From positions 233,215 through 297,214 of the forward strand of contig NZ_AQWL01000003.1 of assembly GCF_000376425.1 (NCBI RefSeq): a stretch of 64,000 bases of DNA. The letters run 5' to 3'. Of this stretch, positions 1 through 6,993 are shown one piece after another (the stretch's first letter is position 1; the number at the start of each line of letters is the position of its first letter). Under the pieces are notes generated by a model. It was not told the origin of the DNA and made no database searches. It saw only the letters and a list, made by a program, of their open reading frames with translations. Position numbers and translations under genes: made by a program. The DNA is from Thiobacillus denitrificans DSM 12475. Its GTDB lineage: Bacteria > Pseudomonadota > Gammaproteobacteria > Burkholderiales > Thiobacillaceae.

Positions 1-521
1 CCGATCGCGATCCCCAGCATGACGAAGCCGCGCCGCTTGCCATCGGCGGCGGCGAGTACGCCGTGCATCCCCAGCAGCACCCAGAACGCCAGTATCACGT
101 CGAACATGACCGAGGTAGAAAAGATGATCCACAACAGCGCGCTCGCCAGAATCAGTGCGGCCTGCCCGCCGAGACCCGGGCGCTGCGGCCACAGGCGTCG
201 GGCGAGCGGATAAGTCAGCAGCAGCGCGCCGGCAGAAAACAGCGGCAGCACCAGCCGCGGCCACCAGTCGGTGACGCCGAACAGCGCCCAGCCCGCATGG
301 AACATCCAGAACATGAAAGGCGGCTTGTGGCTATAGGGCTCGCCATTCTTGAACGGCACCAGAAAGTTGCCGCGCTGCCACATTTCCCACGCCGCGCTGA
401 CGTAGCGCGTTTCGTCGATCGGGATCAGCGGTCGCGCCAGCAGTGCCACCGCGGCCAATGCCGCCAGCAGCAGCAGGCTCAGCAGCAACAGGCCACGCCC
501 GTTATTTTGATAGGGATTCAC
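1..521 (-). CDS. ArnT/PMT-like glycosyltransferase family 39 protein (3' part outside window)
   Basis: Only the first 173 codons lie in the window; the gene runs off the left edge. Translation from a GTG at 519-521 gives a short polar N-terminus, a hydrophobic helix (about residues 11-30) and then PIDETRYVSAAWEMWQRG followed by NGEPYSHKPP. That is the periplasmic catalytic-loop signature of ArnT-like transferases, which move a sugar from a polyprenyl-phosphate donor to a lipid or protein acceptor. More membrane segments follow. It overlaps the upstream TVP38-type gene by 20 bp and sits two genes after a DPM1-like GT2. The three probably form one operon in which GT2 makes the lipid-linked sugar and this enzyme uses it. 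The acceptor (lipid A, another glycolipid or protein) cannot be told. The GTG start is inferred because no ATG lies nearby in this frame. Confidence 0.82.
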   Translation of the reverse strand, partial: MNPYQNNGRGLLLLSLLLLAALAAVALLARPLIPIDETRYVSAAWEMWQRGNFLVPFKNGEPYSHKPPFMFWMFHAGWALFGVTDWWPRLVLPLFSAGALLLTYPLARRLWPQRPGLGGQAALILASALLWIIFSTSVMFDVILAFWVLLGMHGVLAAADGKRRGFVMLGIAI

Positions 522-1221
522 GAGCAACGCCTGTGTCAGTTTCGTCCAGCGCGGCATCGATCCGATCGTCGAGGCTCTGGCCATGCCGGAAATGGCGATA
601 AAGATAGGCTCCCAGCGCCCCCGACACCAGGAACAGGCCGATGGCGAGCGCAATCTTCAGGACGGGCGCGATGTGAACACCGCTGCCGACCAGCGCGAAC
701 ACCAGTGTCTGCGGCAGATAGCCAAGCAGCGTGCCGAGGAAAAAATGCGTGGGGCGGATACTGGAAATACCGGCCGCCAGATTGGTCAGCAGATTACTGC
801 CTACCGGCAGCAATCTGATCAATACCGTCATGGAAAACGGATGCTCGTGGATGAAGCGATCGAAGCGGCCGGCGCGCGCGCCCATCCGCGTACGCAGCAG
901 GCCCTTGCCGAAGAAACGCGCGTAAACAAAGTTCAACATGCAGCCCAGGAGCGCAGCCAGCATGCCCAGTAGCGTGCCCAGCCCCACGCTGAAGGCGTAG
1001 CCGCCGAGAAAAGCAATGATCTGCCGCGGCAGGCCGATGGCGGTGAACACGCCGCCCATCAGCAGAAACAGCAAGGCGCCGTTGACGCCGTGTCCGCGCA
1101 CCCGCGCGTCGATCCAGGCCTCGTTGACGCTGTTGCCCAGGTCGCTGGTCTTGAACAGATAGCCCAGCAGCGCCAGGCTCAGGATCAGCGCCAAGCCTTT
1201 GACGATAATGCGCGCCTTCAT
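502..1221 (-). CDS. TVP38/TMEM64 (VTT/DedA-like) family membrane protein
   Basis: The product has 239 residues and several predicted membrane helices. It carries the family core GVFTAIGLPRQIIAFLGGY near residues 56-75, followed by a G-x-x-x-G-rich helix and FFGKGLLR. This resembles the SNARE-associated/VTT domain proteins now linked to lipid scrambling or polyprenyl-phosphate recycling. A conserved arginine-rich loop (RLLPVGSNLLTNLAAG) lies mid-protein. The ATG directly abuts the stop of the upstream GT2 gene (TAG-ATG), and the 3' end overlaps the ArnT-like gene, so translational coupling is likely. Being placed between a lipid-linked sugar synthase and a GT39 transferase suggests a role in flipping or recycling the carrier lipid. 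That role is inferred from context and not shown by the sequence. Confidence 0.8.
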   Translation of the reverse strand: MKARIIVKGLALILSLALLGYLFKTSDLGNSVNEAWIDARVRGHGVNGALLFLLMGGVFTAIGLPRQIIAFLGGYAFSVGLGTLLGMLAALLGCMLNFVYARFFGKGLLRTRMGARAGRFDRFIHEHPFSMTVLIRLLPVGSNLLTNLAAGISSIRPTHFFLGTLLGYLPQTLVFALVGSGVHIAPVLKIALAIGLFLVSGALGAYLYRHFRHGQSLDDRIDAALDETDTGVARESLSK

Positions 1222-1971
1222 CTAGCGATCGGAATCGACTTCGATCACCGGCAGGCGCACCCTCCGCTGCAGCCAGGCGACCCCGAACAGGTCGACGATG
1301 CCGACCCACAGCCTGTTGTGCACGCCATATTTCGAAGTGCCGCGCTCACGCGCACGATGATGGACCGGAACCGATACCACCGCACCGCCGTTGCGCATCA
1401 CCAGCGCCGGCAGAAAGCGGTGCATGTGGTCGAAATTGGGCAGCTGCAGAAAGGTCTCGCGGGCAAACATCTTGAGGCCGCAGCCGGTATCCGGCGTATT
1501 GTCCTTCAGCATGCGCGAACGCACGCCATTGGCGATTTTCGACGACAGCCGGCGCAGGAAGGTGTCGTTGCGCCTGGCGCGCCAGCCCGCCAGCAGTTCC
1601 AGGTTGGCGGGCTGCGCTGGGTTGGCCAGTTCGGCCAGCAGCGCCGGGATATCGGCCGGATCGTTCTGGCCGTCGCCGTCGAGCGTGGCGATCCACTCAT
1701 GGCGCGCCGCAGTCACGCCGGTCGTCACCGCCCGGCTCTGCCCGCACGAGGTGCGATGGCGGATCACCCGCAGCATCGGGAACCCGCTTTTCAGGGTCTG
1801 CAGCCGGGCCTGGGTGGCGTCGGTGCTGCCGTCGTCGACGTAGATGATTTCGAATGTGGTGTTGCCGGACAGCGCAGCCGCGATTTCGCGTACCAGCGGC
1901 TCGACGTTGTCCTGTTCATTCTTGACGGGAACAACCACGGAAAGCCTGCCGTGGTAGGCATATTTTGGCAT
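1222..1971 (-). CDS. Family 2 glycosyltransferase, dolichyl-phosphate-mannose-synthase type
   Basis: It encodes a GT-A fold glycosyltransferase of 249 residues. SVVVPVKNEQDNVEPL starts the nucleotide-binding fold, IIYVDDGSTDAT follows, and TLDGDGQNDP is the metal-binding DxD region. MFARETFLQLP and HRFLPALV correspond to the acceptor side of DPM1/GtrB-like enzymes. It lacks the C-terminal membrane helices of GtrB. The enzyme probably charges polyprenyl phosphate with a sugar from a nucleotide donor. The reading frame stays open upstream to 2178, but homology begins at the ATG at 1969-1971 (MPKYAYHGRLS), which I take as the start; the Shine-Dalgarno sequence there is weak. It is first in a tight operon with the TVP38-type and ArnT-like genes. 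Confidence 0.87.
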   Translation of the reverse strand: MPKYAYHGRLSVVVPVKNEQDNVEPLVREIAAALSGNTTFEIIYVDDGSTDATQARLQTLKSGFPMLRVIRHRTSCGQSRAVTTGVTAARHEWIATLDGDGQNDPADIPALLAELANPAQPANLELLAGWRARRNDTFLRRLSSKIANGVRSRMLKDNTPDTGCGLKMFARETFLQLPNFDHMHRFLPALVMRNGGAVVSVPVHHRARERGTSKYGVHNRLWVGIVDLFGVAWLQRRVRLPVIEVDSDR

Positions 1972-2149
1972 TGCTATATTGTGGATCCAGAGTTCGGCGG
2001 CGAAAAGGCTTCGGGCCTGAAAGTTCGATGGCCGCCATTCTAATTGATTTTCTGCGGCAGGTATGACGTGTCGATTTCCCCTCGTCTGGTTCCTCGTAAG
2101 CATAAGGACGGAAACCCGCTGCCGTCCGTCCACCCCGAGGAGAAACCCC

Positions 2150-2245
2150 ATGCGATTCATGATTATTGTGAAGGCCACCGCCGAATCAGAAGCGAAACGA
2201 GTAAAGAAAGCGATCGGGCGTTTCCGTACATGGACGCGGCACTAA
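2150..2245 (+). pseudogene. YCII/DGPF-domain protein, truncated remnant
   Basis: A good ribosome site (GAGGAG, 2138-2143) precedes an ATG whose product begins MRFMIIVKATAESEA, the typical N-terminus of YCII-related (DGPF) proteins. After about 15 recognisable residues the frame turns into non-homologous sequence and stops at codon 32. The usual length is 110-140 residues. YCII genes are commonly paired with PhnB-like VOC genes, and one follows at 2323, so this looks like the broken first member of such a pair. It might alternatively be translated as a leader peptide. Confidence 0.6.
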
Positions 2246-2322
2246 CGCCGTTCGTTCGGACGGCGCACCCGGAAACACGCTTCCAGCATGGCGCCGCACT
2301 CAAGCTGACAGGGGAAATGAAC

Positions 2323-2790
2323 ATGAGCCCAAGCCCGGCAAGTCCCATCCCGAACGGCATGCACACGATTACGCCTCACCTGGTGTGCCGGGAGGTCGCC
2401 GCGGCCATCGCGTTCTACTGCAAGGCTTTTGGCACCGTCGAACTGGAACGGCTGCCCGGCCCGGAGGGCAAACTCATGCACGCGATGATTCGTATCGGTG
2501 ACTCCAACCTCATGCTGGTCGACGAATTCCCCGGCTGCGGCTCGCTGGGTCCGCAGTCGCTCAAGGGCTCGCCTGTGACGATCCACCTGTACGTGACGGA
2601 TGTCGACGCAACGGTCGAACGAGCCGTCGCCGCAGACGCCAAAGTGACGATGCCGGTCGCTGACATGTTCTGGGGCAACCGCTACAGCAAGATCGAAGAT
2701 CCCTTCGGTCACCCGTGGTCGATCGCCACCCATCCCCGCGACCTCAGCCCGCAGGAAATTCAGGTCGCGGCGACAACGCTCCGCGGCTGA
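2323..2790 (+). CDS. VOC (glyoxalase/PhnB-like) family protein
   Basis: The protein has 155 residues with a single vicinal-oxygen-chelate fold. GMHTITPHLVCREVAAAI starts the first beta-alpha-beta unit, MLVDEFPG and GSPVTIHLYV follow, and DPFGHPWSIATHPRDLSP is the C-terminal signature of PhnB/YdcJ-type proteins. The frame extends far upstream without homology. I chose the ATG at 2323 because AGGGGAA (2310-2316) lies six bases before it; 2317 is an in-frame alternative that would overlap the ribosome site. The function is unknown: members range from resistance proteins to isomerases. It follows a decayed YCII gene, which fits the common YCII-VOC pairing. Confidence 0.8.
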   Translation: MSPSPASPIPNGMHTITPHLVCREVAAAIAFYCKAFGTVELERLPGPEGKLMHAMIRIGDSNLMLVDEFPGCGSLGPQSLKGSPVTIHLYVTDVDATVERAVAADAKVTMPVADMFWGNRYSKIEDPFGHPWSIATHPRDLSPQEIQVAATTLRG

Positions 2791-3136
2791 TCGCCGGGGC
2801 ACCTGCATCGTTGCCCCCAGCCGGCATCACACCGCCGAATGGCCGGTCGGGCAGCCGCTTGCTGCAAACCGGACACGCACCCGTACCGCATTCCACCCAG
2901 AAGAAATCATGGCTTATCTGCTTCTGGTCGTCGACCGCGCGGGCAACGCGACGGGGAATGGAGTCTGGCTGCTTTTGCCCAAAGGACACAGAAATGGGGT
3001 CGGACTGAACTGCCCCTTATTACTTTCAAACGTTGCAAACGGCCAACCGTGCCATAACCTGAATCATGGCCCAAATTCAATCGCGGCCGTAGCGTGGGTT
3101 TTTCGACAACGGCAGGGTTCAAGCCAGGAGGCAACC
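2791..3136. other. Intergenic region without a supported gene
   Basis: Frames open here but none has recognisable homology or a ribosome site with sensible codon use. It holds a small GGGG/CCCC palindrome (2996-3016), listed separately, and the leader of the cytochrome gene with AGGAGG-like sequence at 3125-3131. Confidence 0.6.
2996..3016. repeat. REP-like palindrome (GGGGTC..ACTGAACTG..CCCC)
   Basis: GGGG (2996-2999) pairs with CCCC (3013-3016) around GTCGGACTGAACTG, followed by an AT-rich tail. A related element, GGTGTCTGAACTGACCCC followed by a T-run, lies at 3940-3957. The two flank the cytochrome c gene. They resemble the short GGGGTCA-type extragenic palindromes mobilised by REP-associated tyrosine transposases, but no transposase is nearby. 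Confidence 0.4.
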
Positions 3137-3709
3137 ATGAAACCAGGCATCATCGGAGCAGCCATTTTTTGTGTCGCATCAGTCGCATTCGCCGCGGGCG
3201 TGGTGAAGCCGACCGGCAACAAGGCTCAATTCCCCAAGGCCGACAAGGAACTGGCCAAGCAAACCAAGCCGCCCTCGAACAACTGGCTGCTCGACGCCAA
3301 CGATGACACCGAGCGTTTCCGTCGCCTGCAGGTCGCCATGGGCGGGACCGACATTCCGATGTGGGAGCTCACCCACCGCTACGAGGAGTTGTATACGGCG
3401 ATCCAGAAAAACAACTGGGAAATGGGCGTCTACCACTGGGACAAGCTGCGCGACCGCATGAACACCGCCGCCATGAAGCGCCCCGCCCGGACCCAGAACA
3501 TCGAAGGCATGTTCCTCGAAAGCGGCATCTGGCAATCCATGCGCGATGCGCTGGTATCGAAGTCACCCGAGCGGATGCGCGACGAATTCCAGACCGTCCG
3601 CGAGGTGTGCATGGCCTGCCACGTCGCCGAGAACGTGGGTTTCCTCAACGACAGTTCCACCTTCGAGCGCACGAAGTCATTCGCGAAACAGGACAAGGAT
3701 GACGACTGA
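3137..3709 (+). CDS. Periplasmic monohaem c-type cytochrome with C-terminal haem site
   Basis: The product has 190 residues. A Sec signal peptide is clear (MKPGIIGAAIFCVASVAFAA, cleavage near residue 20), so the mature protein is periplasmic. A single haem-binding CMACH lies near the C-terminus (VREVCMACHVAENVGF), after a long helical region. That layout recalls cytochrome c' and related four-helix monohaem proteins, though I see no firm family match. The ATG at 3137 is preceded by CAGGAGG (3125-3131). It stands alone between two REP-like palindromes, with a hemerythrin gene downstream, so a role in respiratory electron transfer or NO/O2 handling is plausible but inferred. Confidence 0.8.
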   Translation: MKPGIIGAAIFCVASVAFAAGVVKPTGNKAQFPKADKELAKQTKPPSNNWLLDANDDTERFRRLQVAMGGTDIPMWELTHRYEELYTAIQKNNWEMGVYHWDKLRDRMNTAAMKRPARTQNIEGMFLESGIWQSMRDALVSKSPERMRDEFQTVREVCMACHVAENVGFLNDSSTFERTKSFAKQDKDDD

Positions 3710-4067
3710 CCGCCGGCATGCGGCCGGCGCATCGCCCGCGTGGCCGCGTCCAGGTCACGATGAGGCTCGACCTGTCGAAGCCGGCGGCGTGGCCGCGTCA
3801 ATCGTGCGATGGGGGAGGGATACAGCGCCCAGAATGTGGTCCGCCGCATAGGCTGGGGCGAGCGCGTCGATCATGATCATCGCCTCGCCGCTGCTGAGGC
3901 CACCTTCAGGTCCTGCGAATCGATTTCGTGGGAGGTAATGGTGTCTGAACTGACCCCGTTTTTCGTTTCCGATAACGAACGCAATATAGACCGCGCACAA
4001 TGTGGACGCGCGTCGCTTCGTGCGAGTATATTATGACTCCCACTCACTGATCTCGAGGGTAGCCGCA
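3710..4067. other. Intergenic region, no supported gene
   Basis: No frame here shows homology. It contains the REP-like element at 3940-3957 and, at its end, the leader of the hemerythrin gene with GAGGGT near 4054. Confidence 0.6.
3940..3957. repeat. REP-like palindrome followed by a T-run
   Basis: GGTGTC (3940-3945) and GACCCC (3952-3957) form a short stem with one wobble around TGAACT, followed by GTTTTT. It is closely similar to the element at 2996-3016. It could act as a weak terminator for the plus-strand cytochrome gene. Confidence 0.4.
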
Positions 4068-4520
4068 ATGTCGTCTCACGTCCCGTTTGTATGGAGTGAC
4101 GCTTTCGCGCTTGGTTATCGCAAGATGGACGAAACGCACCACGAGTTCGTCGAGACGGTCAACGCCATGCTGAATGCTTCGGACGCTGACTTCGCGAGTG
4201 CCCTCGACGCGTTCGCCGATCATGCAAAGCGTCATTTCGACGAAGAGGCGCTGTGGATGAACAGCACTGACTTTCCGGCGGCACAATGTCATATCGACGA
4301 ACACAATGCGGTACTGCACTCGGTCGAAGAAGTTCAGGCTATGGTTGCACAAGGCGACGTCGAGATCGGTCGCCGTCTGGCGGCTGAGTTGCAGCGCTGG
4401 TTTCCCGGACACGCCGATTATCTGGATAGCGCACTGGCGCAATGGATGGTAAAGCGGGCAGCCGGTGGCGTGCCCGTGGTCTTCCGCCGAAATGCCACCG
4501 GGACCGTCGACGACGAATGA
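4068..4520 (+). CDS. Bacteriohemerythrin
   Basis: The product is 150 residues with the complete diiron ligand set of hemerythrins: His in METHH-type helix 1 (MDETHHEFVETVN, about H24/H25), H56 and E60 in HFDEEALWM, H75 and H79 in HIDEHNAVL, and H115 with D120 in WFPGHADYLD. It binds O2 reversibly in the cytosol and is used for O2 storage, delivery or sensing. A C-terminal extension of about 25 residues beyond the four-helix bundle (FRRNATGTVDDE end) is not part of the standard fold. The frame is open from 4002, but the ATG at 4068 (MSSHVPFVWSD) matches family N-termini. It is a monocistronic gene with no obvious partner. Confidence 0.92.
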   Translation: MSSHVPFVWSDAFALGYRKMDETHHEFVETVNAMLNASDADFASALDAFADHAKRHFDEEALWMNSTDFPAAQCHIDEHNAVLHSVEEVQAMVAQGDVEIGRRLAAELQRWFPGHADYLDSALAQWMVKRAAGGVPVVFRRNATGTVDDE

Positions 4521-4619
4521 TTCTTGCCCGTCTGTCGATCCGAATCAAATAAGAACGCAAAAATAGCGCTTGCATGGCAGTGATTCAGTTTGCCTACGAC
4601 TGGGGGCCTGAAGGCCTTC

Positions 4620-4882
4620 GTGGTTTTGTGCGTGATCCAAGAATGCCTCGCCTATGACGTCAGTACCGACAAGCACACATCGTTTCCGCAGAGCGTGAAG
4701 CTCAAGGTGGGCGAGACCGTGGTATTGGCCTGGATCGTGTACAAATCCCGCAAGGACCGCGATCGCATCAACGCAAAGGTCAGGCCGATTCGCGCCTGGC
4801 CACGATGATGGGTGGCAAGAACATGCCTTGCGACGGCAAGCGCATGTTCTGGGGCGGATTCAAGACCCTGGTCAGCCTCTGA
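4620..4882 (+). pseudogene. DUF1428 (YbaA-like) protein, frameshifted and 5'-truncated
   Basis: One frame encodes QECLAYDVSTDKHTSFPQSV and ETVVLAWIVYKSRKDRDRIN, matching the middle of DUF1428 proteins. It then runs into a stop. A single-base deletion near 4782 (expected GTCATGGCC, present GTCAGGCC) moves the rest to another frame, where MMGGKNMPCDGKRMFWGGF and a TGA at 4880-4882 complete the family C-terminus. The first 40 or so residues (MxYVDGFV type start) are missing. The intact family is about 115 residues. The remnant of a VOC gene follows, which is a usual neighbour of DUF1428. Confidence 0.78.
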
Positions 4883-4910
4883 GGCGTCCCCGCAATTGTG
4901 GAGACCAACC

Positions 4911-4970
4911 ATGCATACCCTGACGACCTGTCTGTGTTTCAACGGCCAGGTGGAAGAAGCGATTCTGTAA
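4911..4970 (+). pseudogene. VOC (PhnB/3-demethylubiquinone methyltransferase-like) N-terminal remnant
   Basis: An ATG at 4911 encodes MHTLTTCLCFNGQVEEAIL and then stops (TAA 4968-4970). This is the first beta strand and helix of proteins that begin MQKITTCLWFDGQAEEA, normally about 150 residues. The rest is gone. It follows the DUF1428 pseudogene, consistent with decay of a former two-gene unit. Confidence 0.6.
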
Positions 4971-5354
4971 CCCTCACCCGCAACGCACGCGAACGCGCGC
5001 CGCTGCTCGCCCGGGCCGCCCCATCGCCCGCCATCCGGGTAAGCTTGATCGCCGGCTCGGTAGCGCGCTGGAAACCCGACGCGGGACGCGGCGCTCTGTA
5101 CCGGGTCTACGAGCTGAATGATGTTGCAGCGCGCATGATGGTCACTTGCTGGTATGCATTGTTTTGCCGGTGTGCCGGCAGATTGTCGCCATCATGTTTA
5201 GGAGCGGGTGTTGCGCGGCGATGAATGCCGATAGGGTCTGTGCTTGCCATCCTGGCCCGCATGGACGCGGTGCCGACGGCCGAATGAATAGCTGGAGGAG
5301 GTAGGGCTCGCTGCGCGCATTCAAGACAGCAGGCACCTGCCCTGCTTCGGACCG
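4971..5354. other. Intergenic region, no gene seen
   Basis: Open frames are present on both strands, as expected at high GC, but none has homology or a convincing start. It separates the plus-strand remnants from the minus-strand fds-folK operon. No strong terminator hairpin with a T-run was seen downstream of folK. Confidence 0.5.
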
Positions 5355-5918
5355 CTACAGGGAGAAGGCATTCTCCGGCACAACCAGGCCTTTCCCCATC
5401 CGGCGCAGGGTGTGCAAACCCCAATCGAAAGCGGTGCGCTGGATGCGCCTCGCATCGTCCCGATCCAGACAGGTGGCGAGCAGCGCGCGGGCCTCTCCGC
5501 GCCCGGGAATGACGCAGTCCGGCGCGATTTCCAGTAGCGGCACCAGCACGAACGGACGCACGTGCATGCGTGGATGCGGCAGCGTGACGAAACTGTCTTC
5601 GAGTACCTGATCCTGGTAGAGCAGCAGGTCGAGATCCAGTGTGCGCGGGCCATTGCGCTGGTCGCGCACACGGCCATGGTGTGCTTCGCAGGCGAGCAGT
5701 TCCGCCATCAGCGCGTGCGGCGGCAGTGCCGTGTCGATCAGGGCCACGGCGTTGACGAAATCGGGCTGCCCGGCGTAGCCCACCGGAGCGGTGCGATACA
5801 GCGAAGAGGCACGCAGCAGACGGGTCTGCTGCAGGTTGTCCAGTTCGCCCATGACCTTCAACAGACGGGCGGCGGGATGGTCGAGATTGCCGCCCAGGGC
5901 GACGAAAGCGAGGCTCAT
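5355..5918 (-). CDS. folK: 2-amino-4-hydroxy-6-hydroxymethyldihydropteridine pyrophosphokinase (HPPK)
   Basis: The enzyme transfers pyrophosphate from ATP to 6-hydroxymethyl-dihydropterin in folate synthesis. The product has 187 residues. LAFVALGGNLDHP near the N-terminus, SSLYRTAPVGYAGQPDFVNAV, and the signature GPRTLDLDLLLY with LPHPRMHVRPFVLVPLLEI cover the pterin and Mg-ATP sites. The last 40 residues are an extension of uncertain role. The ATG overlaps the fdsD stop (ATGA at 5915-5918), so it is translationally coupled to the formate dehydrogenase operon. That placement is unusual for folK, which normally sits with pcnB or panB. It may tie pterin supply to an enzyme needing a pterin-based cofactor, though chance is equally possible. 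Confidence 0.93.
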   Translation of the reverse strand: MSLAFVALGGNLDHPAARLLKVMGELDNLQQTRLLRASSLYRTAPVGYAGQPDFVNAVALIDTALPPHALMAELLACEAHHGRVRDQRNGPRTLDLDLLLYQDQVLEDSFVTLPHPRMHVRPFVLVPLLEIAPDCVIPGRGEARALLATCLDRDDARRIQRTAFDWGLHTLRRMGKGLVVPENAFSL

Positions 5919-6154
5919 GCTGCTTTTTTACCCAGGATGCGTTCGCGATGCTCGACCAGCGCCTCGCTGACCAGGGGAGCGAGCGTGGTCGCGGTGCCCT
6001 GGTCGAAACTGGCGTAGAGGCTTTGCCGCATGCGTTTCTCCCAGAAGCGCGCCAGATGATCGGCCACGCCATCGCGTGCGGCGGCACGATCGGGTTCGGC
6101 TGCGAAATAGGCGCCGATCTGGTTGGCCATCTGGATCAGGTGTTCGACATTCAT
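5915..6154 (-). CDS. fdsD: NAD-dependent formate dehydrogenase delta subunit
   Basis: This is a 79-residue protein, MNVEHLIQMANQIGAYF at the start and HLARFWEKRMRQSL in the middle, matching FdsD of soluble NAD-linked formate dehydrogenases (as in Cupriavidus and Rhodobacter). The subunit helps cofactor insertion or complex stability and has no cofactor of its own. A much longer frame extends upstream across fdsC, but homology begins at the ATG at 6154, with AAGGA nine bases before it. An in-frame ATG at 6160 is possible. It is the fourth fds gene of this operon and couples to folK by a 4-bp overlap. Confidence 0.9.
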   Translation of the reverse strand: MNVEHLIQMANQIGAYFAAEPDRAAARDGVADHLARFWEKRMRQSLYASFDQGTATTLAPLVSEALVEHRERILGKKAA

Positions 6155-6171
6155 GAACATTCGTTCCTTGT

Positions 6172-6993
6172 TTATTCGATGATACGTTCGGGATGCGCGT
6201 AGAGCGTATAGCGCCGGTCGCGCACGAAGCCGGCCAGGGTCAGCCCGCATTCGCGCGCCAGGCGGATGGCGTAACCGGTCGGCGCGGACACCGCCGCCAG
6301 CATCGGGATGCCGACGCTGGCCGCCTTCTGCACCATTTCGAAGCTGGCACGGCTGGTGATCAGGGCGAAGCCGGCACGCATATCGCGTCGCTCGCGCGCC
6401 AGCGCGCCTATCAGTTTGTCCAGCGCGTTGTGACGGCCGACGTCCTCGCGCACCGCCAGCAGATTGCCGTCCGGATCGGCCCAGGCGGCAGCGTGTACGC
6501 CACCGGTGCTGGCATGCAGCGGCTGGTTTTGCTGCAGATGGGTCAGTGCTTTTTGCAGTGATGCAGCCGCAATAGCCGGCCCCGCCGGCAACGGCACCAG
6601 CACGCGCGCCACCTGCTCCAGGCTTTCCACACCGCACAGCCCGCAGCCGGTGCGTCCGGCCAGCGCCCGTCGACGCTGCTTGAGGCCGGCCAGGCGCGCT
6701 TCAGAGATGCGCATCTGCACGACGACGCCGCGTTCGCCCACTTCCAGTTCCAGGTCGTACAGTTCGGAGGGGTCCGCCAGAATCCCCTCGCTCAGGCTGA
6801 AGCCGAGGCCGAAGTCTTCCAGGTCGGTCGGGCTGGCCAGCATCACCGCATGGGAAATGCCGTTGTACGACAACGCCACCGGCACCTCCTCCGGCACGGT
6901 GTCCACGTGTGCGCCACCGCCACTGTGGGCGGCCGCTTCCATCAGGGCGGGCGGAAGGATCAAGGCCAACTCGGGCAGATCACACAGGCGCAT
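6172..6993 (-). CDS. fdsC: Formate dehydrogenase accessory sulfurtransferase FdhD/FdsC
   Basis: FdhD proteins pass sulfur from IscS to the bis-MGD molybdenum cofactor before it enters formate dehydrogenase. The product has 273 residues. The essential CxxC loop is present (GRTGCGLCGVESL), together with EDVGRHNALDKLIG and SRASFEMVQKAASVGIP, both FdhD hallmarks that bind the cofactor. The frame stays open upstream to 7092, but the ATG at 6991-6993 (MRLCDLPELALI) is the likely start, overlapping the 3' end of fdsA by 14 bp. It lies between fdsA and fdsD in the operon, as in other fds clusters. Confidence 0.92.
   Translation of the reverse strand: MRLCDLPELALILPPALMEAAAHSGGGAHVDTVPEEVPVALSYNGISHAVMLASPTDLEDFGLGFSLSEGILADPSELYDLELEVGERGVVVQMRISEARLAGLKQRRRALAGRTGCGLCGVESLEQVARVLVPLPAGPAIAAASLQKALTHLQQNQPLHASTGGVHAAAWADPDGNLLAVREDVGRHNALDKLIGALARERRDMRAGFALITSRASFEMVQKAASVGIPMLAAVSAPTGYAIRLARECGLTLAGFVRDRRYTLYAHPERIIE

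Noticed and set aside
5915-6637. Long minus-strand frame that would extend FdsD to 240 residues
   Set aside because: The upstream part overlaps fdsC in another frame and is low-complexity Gly/Ala/Arg; homology begins at the FdsD start at 6154.
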